Shown: piece after piece, positions 62,760-64,000 of the stretch
Layout: each line of letters opens with the position of its first letter
How positions within the stretch are numbered: position 1 is the first letter of the stretch
Assembly (NCBI GenBank): GCA_006954405.1
Contig: LVVQ01000001.1
Location: forward strand, 372,001 to 436,000
Reading direction: 5' to 3'
DNA length: 64,000 bases
Origin: Candidatus Methanarcanum hacksteinii
GTDB taxonomy: Archaea; Thermoplasmatota; Thermoplasmata; Methanomassiliicoccales; Methanomethylophilaceae
Program-made: the position numbers and the translations under genes
Notes under the pieces: generated by a model
What the model saw: only the letters and a program-made list of their open reading frames with translations
What the model was told of the DNA's origin: nothing
The model's database searches: none

Positions 62760-63650
62760 GTGGGATGCATTTTGAGGATAACAGGTAGCGCTAGCCCGCG
62801 CAATGTGGGTGGTAAGATAAAGGGTGCAGCGGATACGATACTAGGTACTGGAACAGATACAGCTGATGTGGTCTGTGATACCCGTTCAGGAGCGCTATTG
62901 ACATTCATCCTGTTATTCGTCGTAGGTTGGATCCCGACCATTGGACACATGGTGGCGGGTTATGTCGGAGGAAGGAGATCTGGTTCCCCGTATCGCGGGC
63001 TGTTAGCCACATCCGTTGCCACGGCATGCGTTCTGGTGATTTTGACACTGATAGCATTGTTCTTGGATTCCGTCAACGGTGCATTATCAGCGGATTATCA
63101 GGCAGCTATCGATTCCATCCGTGAGCAGTCGCCATTGTTGGCGGATCTTGCCGTACCTACCCTGGAATATCTCAGGGCGATGTTCGGCGGAGAGGGTCTT
63201 AAGATAGCGTACGCATCATATGCCATAACTCCTGTATTCGGTATCATCGGAGGTGTCATCTCCAATCAGATGCAGAAGGAATTGCGCTACATCATCCGTG
63301 TCTCAGGCGGAGCATCCAGTCAGCAGATCCGTTCCATGGAACGCCACAGACAGGGAAAGCCCATGGGATTCAATTATTCACAAGTGACCGCGCTCTCCAC
63401 GGAACCATCCGTTCGTGCACCTGCACCGCAGGCGACGGCAGAGGTCATCAAGACACCCGATAACGTCAAGGCGAAGGTACAGACGCCGAAGGTAGTGGAT
63501 ACCACAGTGGATGCACAACCTGAGATGGCAAGCTCGACATCCGTGCAGAAGAGTAACCCGTTCGATTCGATCCTGTCTCTTCAGAAGAAGAAGATGGAAC
63601 CCGTTGAGACGGCGAACACATCCACACTCGATGACGACCAATATCTCTGA
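62760..63650 (+). CDS. Integral membrane protein of unknown function
   Basis: A 296-residue protein with two clear membrane spans (residues ~45-75 and ~83-108) and a third hydrophobic segment near ~155-175. A long, Ala/Pro/Thr-rich, probably disordered C-terminal tail ends the protein (~200-296). A GTG start at 62760 is accepted because it is the first in-frame start after the AT-rich promoter; the exact start is uncertain. No enzymatic motif is recognised. Confidence 0.6.
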   Translation: MGCILRITGSASPRNVGGKIKGAADTILGTGTDTADVVCDTRSGALLTFILLFVVGWIPTIGHMVAGYVGGRRSGSPYRGLLATSVATACVLVILTLIALFLDSVNGALSADYQAAIDSIREQSPLLADLAVPTLEYLRAMFGGEGLKIAYASYAITPVFGIIGGVISNQMQKELRYIIRVSGGASSQQIRSMERHRQGKPMGFNYSQVTALSTEPSVRAPAPQATAEVIKTPDNVKAKVQTPKVVDTTVDAQPEMASSTSVQKSNPFDSILSLQKKKMEPVETANTSTLDDDQYL

Positions 63651-63734
63651 CAGCGACAGGTGTTGCCCATATATACGCGCACAATATTGTTTTATAGTCT
63701 CATTCGATAACCCCGTTATCAGAGGCGAATTAAC

Positions 63735-64000
63735 TTGTTCTGTCCAGATTGCAAATCAATGGTCTTCCCCAAGGATGGAGGCTACTACTGTAAGAACTGC
63801 GATAAGCTTATCGAAGAGGAAGTCGAGAGTGAAGGATTCACGACCAAATCCAAAGCTAAGGAGACGGCCGTAGTATCCGATGGAGAGGCAGTACTTCCCA
63901 AGGCACGTGAGATATGTGCTAAATGCGGTAACACAGAAGCATACTACTACATGAGGCAGAACAGGTCAGCTGATGAGCCCGAGACGATCTTCTACCGTTG
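63735..64000 (+). CDS. tfs: Transcription factor S (TFS), partial
   Basis: The first 88 codons of TFS are present and the gene leaves the window. The N-terminal zinc ribbon LFCPDCKSMVFPKDGGYYCKNC and the beginning of the C-terminal ribbon (EICAKCGNTEAYYYMRQNRSADEPET, split here by its functional loop) match archaeal TFS. TFS rescues stalled RNA polymerase by stimulating RNA cleavage. It starts with TTG, preceded by AGAGGCGA, and a TATA-like TTTTATAG lies about 45 nt upstream. Confidence 0.9.
   Translation, partial: MFCPDCKSMVFPKDGGYYCKNCDKLIEEEVESEGFTTKSKAKETAVVSDGEAVLPKAREICAKCGNTEAYYYMRQNRSADEPETIFYR

Overview
The window is archaeal. It carries eukaryote-like information genes (ribosomal L18e, L15e and L21e, RNA polymerase subunits N and F, eIF1A, Rio1, a KH-domain Dim2/Krr1 protein, Dim1/KsgA, family B DNA polymerase, TFS), TATA-type promoters and Shine-Dalgarno sequences of the GGTGATT type. 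A complete set of coenzyme F430 genes makes it a methanogen. Bacterial-style additions (type III glutamine synthetase, BspA-like leucine-rich surface proteins, CobN/ChlID-type chelatase) and the overall gene content fit a host-associated Methanomassiliicoccales (Thermoplasmatota) genome. That placement is an inference. TGA dominates as stop codon and TAG is very rare, which would suit a pyrrolysine-using lineage, but no pyl gene is present here.

Layout. 1-5 kb: a truncated endonuclease IV-like gene diverges from a ribosomal protein/RNA polymerase operon (L18e, L13, S9, RpoN), followed by tRNA-Pro, two multi-zinc-ribbon proteins and a DUF4443-type regulator. 5-14 kb: AT-rich cell-surface region with a secreted protein, a candidate structured RNA and a mosaic of large surface-protein genes broken at a perfect 100-bp repeat. 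14-21 kb: a small wHTH-like protein, then glutamine synthetase III and glutamate synthase, a GS-GOGAT ammonia assimilation pair. 21-37 kb: metal/tetrapyrrole region. A NikR-like repressor lacking all four canonical nickel ligands faces the F430 operon cfbC-E-D-A-B. Divergent from cfbC runs a six-gene operon: a BtuFCD-type ABC transporter plus ChlI, ChlD and CobN homologues. The shared promoter region contains two copies of a TTGGA-N7-TCCAA palindrome.

37-46.6 kb: minus-strand information-processing genes: L15e; YchF GTPase with family B polymerase; and a tightly packed run eIF1A-Rio1-KH-Pus10-L21e-RpoF-DUF655-KsgA. 46.6-48.8 kb: an AT-rich island with a two-gene DUF1828/DUF6978-like module, bracketed by an 18-bp direct repeat and by long palindromes, next to tRNA-Glu. 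49-64 kb: a lipid reductase/HAD/formyltransferase/archease operon, aspartate dehydrogenase and an M24 peptidase, ketol-acid reductoisomerase, a GAPDH-PGK-MBL hydrolase operon, a lone tyrosine recombinase with a perfect 24-nt palindrome upstream, a beta-CASP ribonuclease, a membrane protein, and the start of TFS.

The points most worth following are the F430/chelatase divergon with its ligand-less NikR, the repeat-bracketed two-gene island, the G10 tract just inside the first zinc-ribbon gene, the candidate three-way-junction RNA, and the surface-protein mosaic (real rearrangement or assembly error).
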